Shown piece by piece: positions 25,445 through 38,240 of a DNA stretch of 64,000 nt. A model generated the notes under the pieces. It worked only from the letters and a program-made list of their open reading frames with translations, was not told the DNA's origin and made no database searches. A program made the position numbers and the translations under genes. How positions within the stretch are numbered: the stretch's first letter is position 1; each line of letters begins with the position of its first letter. Source of the stretch: Isoperla grammatica (lineage: Eukaryota; Arthropoda; Insecta; Plecoptera; Perlodidae); NCBI GenBank assembly GCA_945910005.1, contig OX246739.1:34735608-34799607 (forward strand). Direction: 5' to 3'.

Positions 25445-27889
25445 GGTATGCTACAGTTAGACGCTACTTACTTGCAAGGCAATATCTACCTCAGAGGGTA
25501 TGCTACAGTTAGACGCTACTTACTGACAAGGCAATATCTACCTCAGAGGGTATGCTACAGTTAGACACTACTTACTGACAAGGCAATATCTACCTCAGAG
25601 GGTATGCTACAGTTAGACACTACTTACTGGCAAGGCAATATCTACCTCAGAGGGTATGCTACAGTTAGACACTACTTACTGACAAGGCAATATCTACCTC
25701 AGAGCGTATGCTACAGTTAGACGCTACTTACTGACAAGGCAATATCTACCTCAGAGGGTATGCTACAGTTAGACACTACTTACTGGCAAGGCAATATCTA
25801 CCTCAGAGGGTATGCTACAGTTAGACACTACTTACTGACAAGGCAATATCTACCTCAGAGGGTATGCTACAGTTAGACGCTACTTACTGACAAGGCAATA
25901 TCTACCTCAGAGGGTATGCTACAGTTAGACACTACTTACTGACAAGGCAATTTCTACCTCAGATGGTATGCTACAGTTAGACGCTACTTACTGAGAAGGC
26001 AATATCTACCTCAGAGGGTATGCTACAGTTAGACACTACTTACTGACAAGGCAATATCTACCTCAGAGGGTATGCTACAGTTAGACACTACTTACTGACA
26101 AGGCAATATCTACCTCAGAGGGTATGCTACAGTTAGACACTACTTACTGACAAGGCAATATCTACCTCAGAGGGTATGCTACAGTTAGACGCTACTTACT
26201 GACAAGGCAATATCTACCTCAGAGGGTATGCTACAGTTAGACACTACTTACTGACAAGGCAATATCTACCTCAGAGGGTATGCTACAGTTAGACGCTACT
26301 TACTGACAAGGCAATATCTACCTCAGAGGGTATGCTACAGTTAGACACTACTTACTGACAAGGCAATATCTACCTCAGAGGGTATGCTACAGTTAGACAC
26401 TACTTACTGACAAGGCAATATCTACCTCAGAGGGTATGCTACAGTTAGACGCTACTTACTGACAAGGCAATATCTACCTCAGAGGGTATGCTACAGTTAG
26501 ACACTACTTACTGACAAGGCAATATCTACCTCAGAGGGTATGCTACAGTTAGACACTACTTACTGACAAGGCAATATCTACCTCAGAGGGTATGCTACAG
26601 TTAGACGCTACTTACTGACAAGGCAATATCTACCTCAGAGGGTATGCTACAGTTAGACACTACTTACTGGCAAGGCAATATCTACCTCAGAGGGTATGCT
26701 ACAGTTAGACACTACTTACTGACAAGGCAATATCTACCTCAGAGGGTATGCTACAGTTAGACACTACTTACTGACAAGGCAATATTTACCTCAGAGGGTA
26801 TGCTACAGTTAGACGCTACTTACTGGCAAGGCAATATTTACCTCAGAGGGTATGCTACAGTTAGACACTAGTTACTGACAAGGCAATATTTACCTCAGAG
26901 GGTATGCTACAGTTAGACACTACTTACTGACAATTGGCAATATCTACCTCAGAGGGTATGCTACAGTTAGACGCTACTTACTGGCAAGGCAATATTTACC
27001 TCAGAGGGTATGCTACAGTTAGACGCTACTTACTGACAAGGCAATATCTACCTCAGAGGGTATGCTACAGTTAGACACTACTTACTGACAAGGCAATTTC
27101 TACCTCAGATGGTATGCTACAGTTAGACGCTACTTACTGGCAAGGCAATATCTACCTCAGAGGGTATGCTACAGTTAGACGCTACTTACTGACAAGGCAA
27201 TATCTACCTCAGAGGGTATGCTACAGTTAGACACTACTTACTGACAAGGCAATATCTACCTCAGAGGGTATGCTACAGTTAGACACTACTTACTGACAAG
27301 GCAATATCTACCTCAGAGGGTATGCTACAGTTAGACGCTACTTACTGACAAGGCAATATCTACCTCAGAGGGTATGCTACAGTTAGACACTACTTACTGG
27401 CAAGGCAATATCTACCTCAGAGGGTATGCTACAGTTAGACACTACTTACTGACAAGGCAATATCTACCTCAGAGGGTATGCTACAGTTAGACACTACTTA
27501 CTGACAAGGCAATATTTACCTCAGAGGGTATGCTACAGTTAGACGCTACTTACTGGCAAGGCAATATTTACCTCAGAGGGTATGCTACAGTTAGACACTA
27601 GTTACTGACAAGGCAATATTTACCTCAGAGGGTATGCTACAGTTAGACACTACTTACTGACAATTGGCAATATCTACCTCAGAGGGTATGCTACAGTTAG
27701 ACGCTACTTACTGGCAAGGCAATATTTACCTCAGAGGGTATGCTACAGTTAGACGCTACTTACTGACAAGGCAATATCTACCTCAGAGGGTATGCTACAG
27801 TTAGACACTACTTACTGACAAGGCAATTTCTACCTCAGATGGTATGCTACAGTTAGACGCTACTTACTGGCAAGGCAATATTTACCTCA
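25445..27889. repeat. 52-bp satellite, about 47 copies
   Basis: The unit starts 'ggtatgctacagttagacgc' and continues 'tacttactgacaaggcaata' then 'tctacctcagag'; 'ggtatg' recurs exactly every 52 bp. Variation is limited to a few sites (gacGc/gacAc, gaca/ggca, atc/att). A rare variant with 'caattggcaa' (2-bp insertion) at 26931 and 27661, and the 'aatttctacctcagatgg' variant near 27095 and 27825, recur at a 730-bp offset, so the right part is a higher-order duplication of about 14 units. Confidence 0.97.
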
Positions 27890-30385
27890 GGACGTGTCCC
27901 TACTTAAAATAGCAAACCGTCACACCAAATCCCTTTGATAGGTAATTTATATTTTGTTCTTGGCAATTTATCATTTTACTTCCTTTTCTTAATTCTTACA
28001 AACAAGGGAGGAAACGCATCTATTATTCATGCTCAAGCCAATGTTCGATCTTGAACACAATAGGTCCTCAATATGAATGAATTCTACGTGTATTTATATT
28101 ATTTTTCATACTCATTCATTCAACATAATCATAAGTACTGCTGCTTCCCTGTTACTTGCTTGTATGCTCTACCAAACCCACCCTCACCGGCCCACGATTA
28201 GTATAGGAAAGCTTTTGTATGTGAAGAAGGCATGTCAGTTGCAATGCTCATCCACCGTGGCAGATAGGCTGAAGCATATCATTGATGTAAAGTACAAAAC
28301 AAATTTGCTCTCTAGGTTTACGGAGAAGTTTATGATATTTGCTCGCTGGCAAACAAGTGAATGCAACTAACTAGTAACTATATTCCGAACTCGTGTAAAG
28401 GGAATTATATCCTTTGACTGGTGAATTAATTAAAGCTACACACAGATAATACGACCACGTCGATGTTCACCCCGCCCCTATTCCATTATCCGCCATCACG
28501 TTTCTAATTACCTCTACTACTGCATGGATGGAGGCCTAACAATTACCGGCTCTCATCGACTTTTCAAATTAATTACGTGGAGTCGTTACCGTTTCGAGGG
28601 TATAGTCGCAAGATCAGTAGCTAAATGTAGCAGTAGCTGTAGCTTATAAGTAGCTAAACATAATGTGATGAAGTAGCTAAGACACGTGGATAAGGTTGTA
28701 CGTCTACCAACCCTGTGGAACCCCCGATAGTTGTAGGTTATCATTGATTTTACACGCTTTACAATGGTCATAATGTAAAACAAAATGCTTTCTTATGAAT
28801 GTTTCTTTATCATATTATAAATATTTCCGTTTTTTTTCAAATGTTCGTGTTGCAATAATATATAAATAAGAACATTTCATAAAAAGGAAATATTTATGGG
28901 AACAAGCATTTTTGTACATGTACATAAATCTGCAAGGTAGGTGGGCAATGGGCACACATTATAACCCAGCAATATTGATTCCCTATAATGTGAACAACAA
29001 GACGTAGTTTGGCTATGACATTACACATGCATCATGTGAAATGTTCGCAGAAGAAAGATCTGATAATATTTATGCTTTACGGCTTCTCATTATGCTTTTG
29101 ACCTGAAAGGGTAAAAGATATCAGCTCTCAGTAAGACTTTGACATATTCTAAATTTTGCACGGTTATCGTACTCATCCATCATCTCAAATGACGCTTTCA
29201 AATTATGGTATCACATTTCTCTGTTTTAAAATGTCTACTTCAATGAATACCGTTGTGTGCATATATTTATACATAGGCTATACCCATTCCGGTCGCGTAC
29301 TGTAAAGGGAACACACGACAATTGAAAATTAGTTTTCAAATGTTATATCAAGATTAATTGATGCATACAAGTTTACATTTTTAATTATTCTGTATTTTGT
29401 ATAATATGTTGGTTTAGAGAATTTTGAATGTAATCACAAAAATGCTCCGAGATAGTTTTCAAAATGGTTACTAATGGTGCGTAACAACGCCACTCTGAAT
29501 GTTTGTCATGATTGTTGCGCATGCTCGGATACTATAGGAGCTGTCAAAGATATTATAATATTGGAGCTGTTAAACGGCTGATATTTCGGTGACAAACAAA
29601 ACAAAACACCGCCTTATGGTGACCTTTTAATGTCACCAGAGGCCGTAGAATGCGCGGTTACATGAAGTGACGTCACAGACAGGGAGCGCAGTCACGTGAC
29701 ATGTGTGTTTTCTTTTAACCAACGATGTAATCAGGGCTTCATGTTTAGTTAAAAGGGAATCACAATGCACGTTTATTTGACTTTGTGTAAAATGTTGATC
29801 CAATCATTATATGACGCACATATTTCAGTAAGTACAGTGTGTATATGTGCGTTACACATAAGTTATAATAAGGCTATATACATAAGAAACATAAGGCTTA
29901 TAGCCCAGTCATAAAGCTTTCACAGGCCGCTTGTGACCTTTAGGGATATTTTCTGTTATAGTTGTAGTTGAAAATGTAAACAAAGATTTTTATACGTATT
30001 TGATTAAATAGTAGGAAAATGATTTTGGAAAAACAGTACAATACTGTTTTTTGTTTAGTGTTTTAGAAACTTCGTCAACCTAAATTATGTTTTTCTAGTT
30101 GGTGTGTGATCATTTTTTTAAATGTACACTCATCGGTGGCTTTATTTGAACATCCATAGAAACTATGCAAAACTGTAGGTACATATGTTCACAACGATGC
30201 GAAATACCAAATGCTTAAAATAATGACCAGTAATCCCTTCAAAAAATACTTAGTTGGCATGATCAGAATATTGACTTTTTTGTCAGAAAACAAATATTTT
30301 GTTGTCCTATGATTTACAAACCTGAGATAAACAAGGGGTGATTTTTTGACAATTTGAAAACACGCCTTCAGATACCGATTACATC
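27890..30385. other. Intronic, mostly nothing recognised
   Basis: AT-rich. An 'agtagct'-rich patch at 28605-28730 ending near 'accaaccctgtgg' resembles the one at 22726-22860 and is probably transposon debris. Confidence 0.4.
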
Positions 30386-30388
30386 TAA

Positions 30389-30608
30389 AGCTGCGTACAC
30401 ACGGCGGATTTTGGCCTCACGACGATCTCAAGGCGGTCGTACGGATGGACTGATCGGATGAAAATTGGATGGAAATCTCTCGTGTGTACAGACACTGGCG
30501 GCCTTGAGGCGATCATACGACGATCCGTTCCAATCTCTGCCTGGTCGTACGGTCGTACGACCGCCTTGAGATCGTCTTAAGGCCAAAATCCGCCGTGTGT
30601 ACGCAGCT
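30389..30608. mobile_element. 220-bp MITE with TAA duplication
   Basis: Terminal inverted repeats AGCTGCGTACACACGGCGGA and complement (continuing through 'ttttggcc'). Flanked by TAA at 30386-30388 and 30609-30611. The interior is GC-richer, with further nested inverted blocks ('ctcaaggcggtcgtacg' / 'cgtacgaccgccttgag'). Likely PIF/Harbinger type. Confidence 0.85.
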
Positions 30609-31319
30609 TAAAATCTGTGAAAGGCTCAAATTATATTGGTACTATGCAGTGCTTGAAAGTTCATCTGCATTCTGTATGAGAAAACGAACAGGTATTCGGG
30701 GACCGCTTCCCAGGAGACCTACTACGGGGGTTGGTGCTATAACCGGAGATGTGAGAGACCGATAGCAGACGATGGGCGCCACCCGCTAGGTCACGTGTTT
30801 GACTGACGGACGTGGTGACGGTGGCGCGCCCACGTGGCAAGAAGTGGCGTTGCGCTGTGACATGCAACCACCGGCCGGAAGGGGTTTACAAACAGTCGAC
30901 CCCATCAACGGAACCTCTCAACTCCCTGACCTTCTAACAGACTATAGTATTGTTTCCCCTTGAGCAGCAAAACGGCAAATAGCAGAATCAAAACCGAACC
31001 GCACGAACACTTGTTTATTGGTTCAGGTATTTTTCGATATTGTCCACTGCACCAAAATGTAGCCTATTCATCACACATGTAAACGGAAACAATACACAAA
31101 TTAAATATGCTATTCAGCACTGCAGGTGTGGGAAATTAATATTTTGATTTGTGTTTTACATCTGTCAATCACCAGTAATCCTGCGATCTTAATTACAATC
31201 CTTTTGTGTTGACAGTTTCGGACCTGACCGTTCGTCTATTCTAAAAGCTGAAACTGAACAATACCATAATTAAATGTTTGTCTGTAGGTGCTACCACCTG
31301 TAGCACCTACAGACTTGCC

Positions 31320-31580
31320 TTAACACTCGTTTCTACTTCTCCAGTTATTCACATCTACTTGAAACTGGTCCATTATGGATACTTCACGACCTTGGGTTAG
31401 TTACCTGAAAATACCTGATACAGCGGGTGTGACTAATAATTAAGGTGTATGCATATGCACTCTACTAAGCGGAAGACCGTCTTTAGGAATAGTTAAAATA
31501 ACGTCAGGAATCTGTTGATTTCATTTAAACATCGTGCATAAAGGGTTAGAAGATAATAATTTAATTATAATAATTGTTCA
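31320..31580 (+). repeat. Dispersed repeat family B, copy 2
   Basis: Same block order as 20275-20545: 'tacttctcc', 'ctggtccattatggat', 'cacgacctt', 'aagcggaaga', 'aacgtcaggaatctgttg' and 'gtgcataaagggt'. Confidence 0.65.
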
Positions 31581-31639
31581 TGGGAATTACTTGAGGTGAC
31601 TAACTAGGTATGTTAAGCAGATTGGATCTTTGAGGAGTG

Positions 31640-31775
31640 TCCGAGGGCTATGGTAGGAGTCAATCCCAGGATTTGCCTTTAAGACTGAGTAAAACCTCGG
31701 GAAAAGCCCTCAGTCAGGACTGGCGGTGGCTGGAATCGAACCGAATTAGAGCCTCGCGTGTTTTCACTATCACTC
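31640..31775 (-). repeat. tRNA-derived SINE (minus strand)
   Basis: Complement of the 15097 copy: 'aaaacctcgggaaaagccct', 'cagtcaggactg', 'ggctggaatcgaacc' (B-box complement) and 'gaattagagcctcgcgtg'. Confidence 0.75.
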
Positions 31776-32297
31776 CTATCGGTGACAATAGATAACGATC
31801 TGAGGTCGGTACCAGACTAAAACACACGCGGGCTATGAACCCACGCCCTTTGGTTCCAATTAATGGGTCTCGTCACTAGGCAACCGTGACATGGCGTGGG
31901 CGGATCTCATATTGGATCGGCCAAAGTGCTTTTATATTGGATGAGCAATGGATACTTCGAACAGGACCTAGTATAACCTGGCCTATTGATTTTCCGTGAG
32001 CGGTCCAAGAGGGTAGTTTACACAGCTATAGCACAGTTCTATGTTGCTGTATCGTAGGCCTACCCTCCATCATGCAACAGGTTGTGTTGATCATTGTTGT
32101 TATTTTATTGGATGTACAATGGATGATTCCAATGAAAACAACGTCATAAAACTAAAACTTTGTATGAACGCCAGTACGTGTTTCCTATGATCCAACTTTA
32201 CGACTACGCGTTAAACCTTAAATCGTATGTTTTAAAAATCTGTGGACCAGCCCTTACGAGTCTATTATTGCAAGAATTCCATTTATTTATTTGATTA

Positions 32298-32530
32298 TTA
32301 TTGGCGTTTAACGACGTACTCGTCAACTAGGTAATACGACGTCGGGGGGATGATTGGAGGAACAGGACAAGTAGGAGGACGAGTAAGAGAACTTATATTC
32401 AAATGAAGGAGGTGTGAAGGAAAGGGGGGGGGGATTTTCTTGTATCTGGCGATCGACCTAGGTAGTAGAACCTGGACCATATTCTACCCCGGGCTCAGAC
32501 GGGACTTGTTGCTCTACGTCTGGACGATGA
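32298..32530 (-). repeat. Retroposon fragment (minus strand)
   Basis: Starts with 'gtttaacgacgtactcgtca', the complement of the terminal motif seen at 25220 and 46985. It shares the internal 'cctggaccatattctacccc' and 'gggctcagacggg' blocks with similar words near 48740-48775. Confidence 0.5.
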
Positions 32531-33135
32531 GAGGTGATTGATAGATAGATAAAGATGAAGGACTGAAACAAAAACCCCATACTTTGTGCGGGATTCGAAT
32601 TCACGTTCCTAGGAGCCATACTTCTCGGAGCGATGTATTTTATGGAACACTAACTTGGATAATATAGGAAGAAAAGAAGAGTGTATGTAATGAAATGGAA
32701 TATCTGAAATGAAATTCTTTCGCAGTATTGGAATATCAAATATCGGGAGAGTATGACGTAAATGTAAGGGAAGATAGGCCTAGGTATTTAGATGGAAGAG
32801 ATCGTTTGATATTGTTTGCATACATACACATAAAAAAATGCATGGAAAGAGGATACATACAGAGATATATAAGAGAAGACCAAGTTACGTATTATGTCGA
32901 GACTGAATAGAACTGGGTTTGGAATTTATAGAGGAGAACAATATTGATATTATATTTGAATTTTCAAAATGGCAAGAGATACACTGAGAACTATTCGAAG
33001 AAAGGAATAGCGGAGGCTCTTCGAACTCCCAAGTTAGGTCGTCGCAAGGGAACCAAAATCGCCATTTTGGATCCCACTAAAAAAACTGTTATAATAATTA
33101 AACATCCGTTGTAGATCATCTAACACAATACTTAA

Positions 33136-34234
33136 GGGGACCCATCCGTCGCAAATTTAAAAATTACGTGTTTTTTGTTTTGTTTTGCTAATTCAACCGT
33201 CTATGTCTCCTGAACTCAATGATAGCATTTGTTTGGCCATAGAGTGATAGCTGAACTCACAGTTATCTTTTAAAGACACGTATGCGTAAGCATATAACTT
33301 CAATATCTGGTCTTCTTCAGCGTAAATGGCTGCAGCTAAAAGCATTACGTGCATTACGTGCCATTGTCTGCCCTCCCCCCCCCCCCCCAAACATACTGCT
33401 ATACCGCAATGAAGAAGTAGTGCTTTAGGTTGGAATTCATAGTCGGCCCCTACACCTAGGGGCGCCCATTGTTACTAAGGTAACAGTTGTTTCCATGGTA
33501 TTTCCCATAAACAAAACAAATCCATAGCAACAATGGGTGCCCCTAGGTGTAGGGGCCGACTATGAATTCCAACCTTAGTCTACATATGCCCATTCCCCAA
33601 AGCTCTCAGGCTGTTTGACATTTAAAAAAAAAAAAAAAAGTTTTTAATTTTTTTTTTTTTTTTTTTTTTAAATTTCGAAATAATCAAATATTTTAATATG
33701 TTCTATGATTTTCATATAAACTTTACTTTTATCTTGATGTGTTTAAAATTTTAACTGATTTGGTTGCACCAGTTAAGAAAGGGAGCTGCGATATGATGGC
33801 AGCCCCTAAAACAGATGAAAAATCTATGTCCCACTTCAAACTGGATTATCTCAGAACATTTTTTTTTTGTGCTACGGTACATTTATCTAAAGAATCACCA
33901 AACAGAATTTCATGATTTTTTTTGGAGCATGTAAATATAACTGTTTTACAGAAACGCAGCACAGGAAATTGTGATAAACGTCTTCAAAGTATTTTTTCTA
34001 TTGTCGTTTGTATTAGGAAATGTCAATATTTTGATCGAAATTACTGCCAATTGTAAAAAAATTGCAATTTTTAAACAAAACTAAAATATGAATTTTTTTT
34101 CCGCTGCGATTTGTTAGAATAGATGTGTCTAAACGACTTGTAAATATCAGCCTCCTTAGGCTAGCCATTCCTTCAGAAAAGGTACCGAAAGTTGGCTAAT
34201 TTAACATTGCTGGTATAGGGACGGATGGGTCCCC
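33136..34234. mobile_element. TTAA-flanked element (piggyBac-like target)
   Basis: Inverted ends GGGGACCCATCCGTC and GACGGATGGGTCCCC, with TTAA on both sides (33132-33135, 34235-34238). A TTAA target is characteristic of piggyBac. The interior is AT-rich, non-coding, and carries long A and T runs near 33621-33671. Interrupted by the 147-bp MITE at 33428. Confidence 0.75.
33428..33574. mobile_element. 147-bp MITE with TTA duplication, copy 2
   Basis: Almost identical to 15987-16133 (about three substitutions, all in the loop), same orientation, flanked by TTA at 33425-33427 and 33575-33577. Innermost and therefore youngest of the nest. Confidence 0.9.
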
Positions 34235-34479
34235 TTAAAACACCTAAAAGAGACATTTTGATAGAATATAATGATTGAAGATTATAAAATGTGATGATTT
34301 TTCCTTTTTAGGAGGTAATTCTATTTGACAGATCACTTCATTTGTTTTCTTTCACATTTCTCCCATTTGAATAACATGTGATTTTTAACATTGTGGAACG
34401 GACTGCGACGACCTATAACTTGGGAGTTCGACGAGCCTCCGCTAGGCGGAGATCAAGTAGACCTTGGCTATAGTTATCG

Positions 34480-34810
34480 TCTCGATTAGCATCGTTGCTA
34501 AAGCCCAATTAGGACAGCCATCCCAAGTTACCTGCTATACCGGCCAAGCCGTAAGTTGCAAGGTATTGTCTGTATAGATTATGATTGTAATAGTGAAGTC
34601 ATGTACGTGACAAATATTAACCTAAATCTAGTTGCATCTCGTTCACTACCTCCTGTATTGTAGTGATACTGTCAACGTGTATGTTGGCAGCCGTTGTCAG
34701 GGCGTATTCCTAGCATGGCAAGTGCACTCCCTGCACTGGAAAATAACGAGCAGTTACTGGGAAATCCCGTAGCGAACTCCGTTGAAATAGACCGTGTGGA
34801 GCGACCGTTC
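34480..34810 (+). repeat. Dispersed repeat family A, copy 2
   Basis: Colinear with 6290-6625: 'gttgcatctcgttca', 'gtattgtagtgatact', 'gtatgttggcag', 'actggaaaataac', 'gggaaatcccg' and 'aaatagaccgtgtggagcga'. Confidence 0.7.
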
Positions 34811-35689
34811 TCCTGAGAATTTTACAGCTCACATTTCTTGTTACGGCGTTGCCTACGTGGCCAACATACGATAATTGCACAGCATTCAACAATGTCGGGA
34901 CTCGGGAAGTATAATAGCTATGGAAATTAGTAAAATGTTTGAATTGTTGTTAATTGTGGTTTTTAATAGCTTTGAGAACTTTTCACCAGAAAGTTCGTGT
35001 AGATATGGACGCGCTCGCTTATCAACGCGTCACAAGGAGCGTTTTCGTATTTATTATAATTATCTATACGGAGATGGCGTTGATCTTGGTCAACTGTCAG
35101 TTACTCAACTTAGAATGGGGTCGAACAGCGTTGGGGTCCTTTTCGCCGAATGCGTTGTTTCTTCATATTTATAATAAACACAAACATGTTTTAGAATCGG
35201 ACTGTAGATAAAGCATTGCTTGACGTAGCCTACAATCATAGGTTTCATTTTGTTAAAAGTGTTAAAAACACACAGAAATCGAGAATAGTCGCTTTAAAGG
35301 AGGCGTCGCCTTTAGGGCTATTAGTGTTAACTGCTCTAAAAAGAAGAAGAAGATACATCTGAATGTTACCACGTTTGTAGTTGAAATACTAGCAAACGTT
35401 TAGACTTTCGATACATGTGCACATATTTGATTAAATAGTTAGAAAATCATTTTAAAAAATCCTGAACATGCTGTTTTTGGCATTTTGTTTAGAACTTCGT
35501 AAAACGTAGCGAACGTAATTATTTTTTGTAGGTGGTGTGCTATAATTTACAGCAAAAATATACACGTATCGATCCCTTTATTTGTACATCCTTGGGAACT
35601 ATACAAATCTTAGATGGATATATTCACAGACAACGCGACGCCAAAACATCAAATGCTAAAATTGTCCGTCCTACGCAACCTTTCTCTCT

Positions 35690-35750
35690 TCTTTCTTTTT
35701 CTTTCTTTCTTTCTTTCATTCTTTCTTTCTTTTTTGATGCTTTCTTTCTT
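35690..35750. repeat. (TTTC)n simple repeat
   Basis: Interrupted tetranucleotide repeat of about 60 bp. Confidence 0.9.
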
Positions 35751-36697
35751 TTGTCCGTTTCTATCCGCACTGTCCATGTAGCCACATAATGGCATCAAGC
35801 TAAATGCCGTCCATCCGAGACGTTAAAAGGAGAGGCGAGGAGTCCGACTTTCAGAGAATTAGTAACTTGAGAAGTTCGGTAAGAAATGTTCTCTGAGCGT
35901 TGAGAGCGATACGGTGGGTAGTCACCATTATCAGGCTATCGATAGCTTGGAAAAGACTGTGGCGATATAACCACAAATCGAAACGTAGGCTATACAGTAA
36001 GACCACATGCTGTGGTTACATTACAGGAAAATATTCTCGGGTAGTTAACCCATTCAACGAACATTTTATTTTTGCATAATTATAAAAAATGTGTCGATTT
36101 TTTTAAATATATAGAAATGAGACAGTAACCAAATTTTGTGAAATATTGGGTTTGTAATAAAATCCAAATTTGATATAAAAACACACATTTGAATGATATT
36201 TTGAAAAGAAGATTGTTTTATGATATTTACATGACTTCTTTTACTCTTAGATAGCTTCAAAATTGTTTGCTTGAGACAATTATGAAATAAACGTGACTTC
36301 CTTTATCTTTCACTCTCTACGTTCTTTTTACACTTTCAAATTTGAATTACCAATCAAACTATAACGTATGTATGTATAATTTTTTGATTTTTTCTAAATA
36401 TTTTTTTATTTTTTCATCCCTTTCAACTTTCATTGTCATTCTTTTCTTCATATTTTTGGAAACCATAGGCAATATTCGTTGTTGTACCAGACGACTATTA
36501 TTCTCGGCACACACACGATAGGTTGCTGGCAACGCAATCCTACCGTTGTACCGCATTGTGTGAAGCAGTGGTTCCCACATAATTACATGCTTGTCAACGG
36601 GAACGAATTTGATGTTCCGATGTAGCCGATAATCTGTCAGGCAGACTCGTCAACGTCGGGACGCTCATATCGGGCGCCGATACTCAATATTTCTTAT

Positions 36698-36700
<3 letters not shown>

Positions 36701-36794
<94 letters not shown>

Positions 36795-36810
36795 AGGAGA
36801 GAGAGAGAGA

Positions 36811-36866
<56 letters not shown>
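36701..36866. repeat. (GA)n microsatellite
   Basis: About 165 bp of dinucleotide repeat with two short interruptions ('gcgaag', 'ggg'). Confidence 0.97.
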
Positions 36867-37976
36867 CTAACTCAATACATTGTCCCCTCCAAGAAGAGGC
36901 CGTGTTTTATTTATGAGAGTCAGAGCACAAAGTTTCTCATTGGTGACGTCGGTGAGATACGGTTCATTGTCTGCCATGCTAGTCGATATTGGAATATTGT
37001 TGTATTTATATATAATATGTTTTATTTATAAAGAAAACAATAACTACACAACCAGAATGATGAACAATGATGTTAAGGATAAAGAAAAATGAAGTCAAAT
37101 TAATAAATAAATATAATAAAATACATACAAAATGTATAGGGTGAAAGAAACGAAAAGAAAAATAAATCAGCAAATAAAAAAACGAAAAGGAAAGAAAAGA
37201 AAAGGAGGCTAAGAAGGAGATAAAGTTGAGCTAATGTATAAATAAATTAGAAAACAAGCAGGAATATTTCTAATTAATTGCTGCAGATAATTTAGAACTA
37301 GTTTGATCAGTTGAGCTTAAAGTTGATCATTACATAATTTTCCTTCACCTAGAATAATAAAGTTACCACTCTGATAAAATAAGCAAACTCGGTACAAAGC
37401 CCCTTGTATCACATAAACGTTGCCTCACTCATTGTCTCTGCTTGCAAATACCATTACTACTGTTGTGAAACGATAAACAGATCCTCTGTTTGCCCAGAGC
37501 TTGAGATCTTCTTGCCCACCGAGAATAGCTTTGAACATAATTCAATTATACATTCCAGCTAGGGTTGGGGTAACATTGTCACGAGACTGTTTATTAGGGA
37601 ATGTGCTACTTTACTATACATACACAACCTCACTTGTGCTACTTTGCTACTTAGGGATACCCCTTTAGTTAGTTCTACAACACTTGCCTTCTGGACAACT
37701 TTACTTCTTAACTCTCTTTCTACTGTACTATACAAGACTTTATGTTAGCTATTTTACTATTTTGCTACTTAAAGAGATACCACTTAATTTTTTAACACCT
37801 TGTCTTCTTTACTATTTTAGTACTATTTAAGTACTGATGCAGGTCAACTATAGTCTAGAACTATCTTCGTTTACCTTTACATATTTACTGTTTCTTTTTA
37901 CACCTTCACCAGCTGTGCCTTCACTATTTATACTACATTACCCTATCTACCTTCATCGTCCCTCGTAGCTTGGCCC
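36867..37976. other. Intronic, nothing recognised
   Basis: AT-rich with A-rich patches near 37140-37210; no coding content. Confidence 0.4.
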
Positions 37977-38112
37977 AAAACAACCTCATATATACTTTTG
38001 CATAGACGAGTGGTTCCTAGCCAACCAGCGAGCTCGAATCTCAAATACCGTTAGCTGATTGGTCCATACTCGTTGTCTATAACGAACACATACAGTAGGC
38101 AACGTTGTGAAA
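37977..38112. mobile_element. Degenerate MITE related to 43324
   Basis: The left half 'acaacct', 'cttttgcatagacgagtggt' and 'agccaaccagcg' corresponds to one end of 43324-43455, and the right half carries inverted counterparts ('tgattggtccatactcgttg'). Confidence 0.5.
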
Positions 38113-38240
38113 AGGACGCGATGCCAGCGCTCTGGTGTGACTCGTGAGAAGCTCAACCTATTCCTCGCTCGGGTGGGGAGTAAATAATCCATGCGTGAGT
38201 CAAGTTACCAGGACGTTGCTAATCTAAGGAAGCTATTATG

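Larger units (their letters stand above)
33010..34442. mobile_element. Outer element of a three-level transposon nest
   Basis: Terminal inverted repeats: the left is GCGGAGGCTCTTCGAACTCC and the right its near-complement, extending into 'caagttaggtcgtcgca'. Bordered by TA (33008-33009, 34443-34444), as for Tc1/mariner-like MITEs. It contains the TTAA-flanked element 33136-34234, which in turn contains the 147-bp MITE. Related ends appear near 56005 and 61838. No transposase seen. Confidence 0.75.

Noticed and set aside
25445..27889. CRISPR array
   Set aside because: The repeats are contiguous 52-bp units without unique spacers, in an animal genome; it is a satellite.
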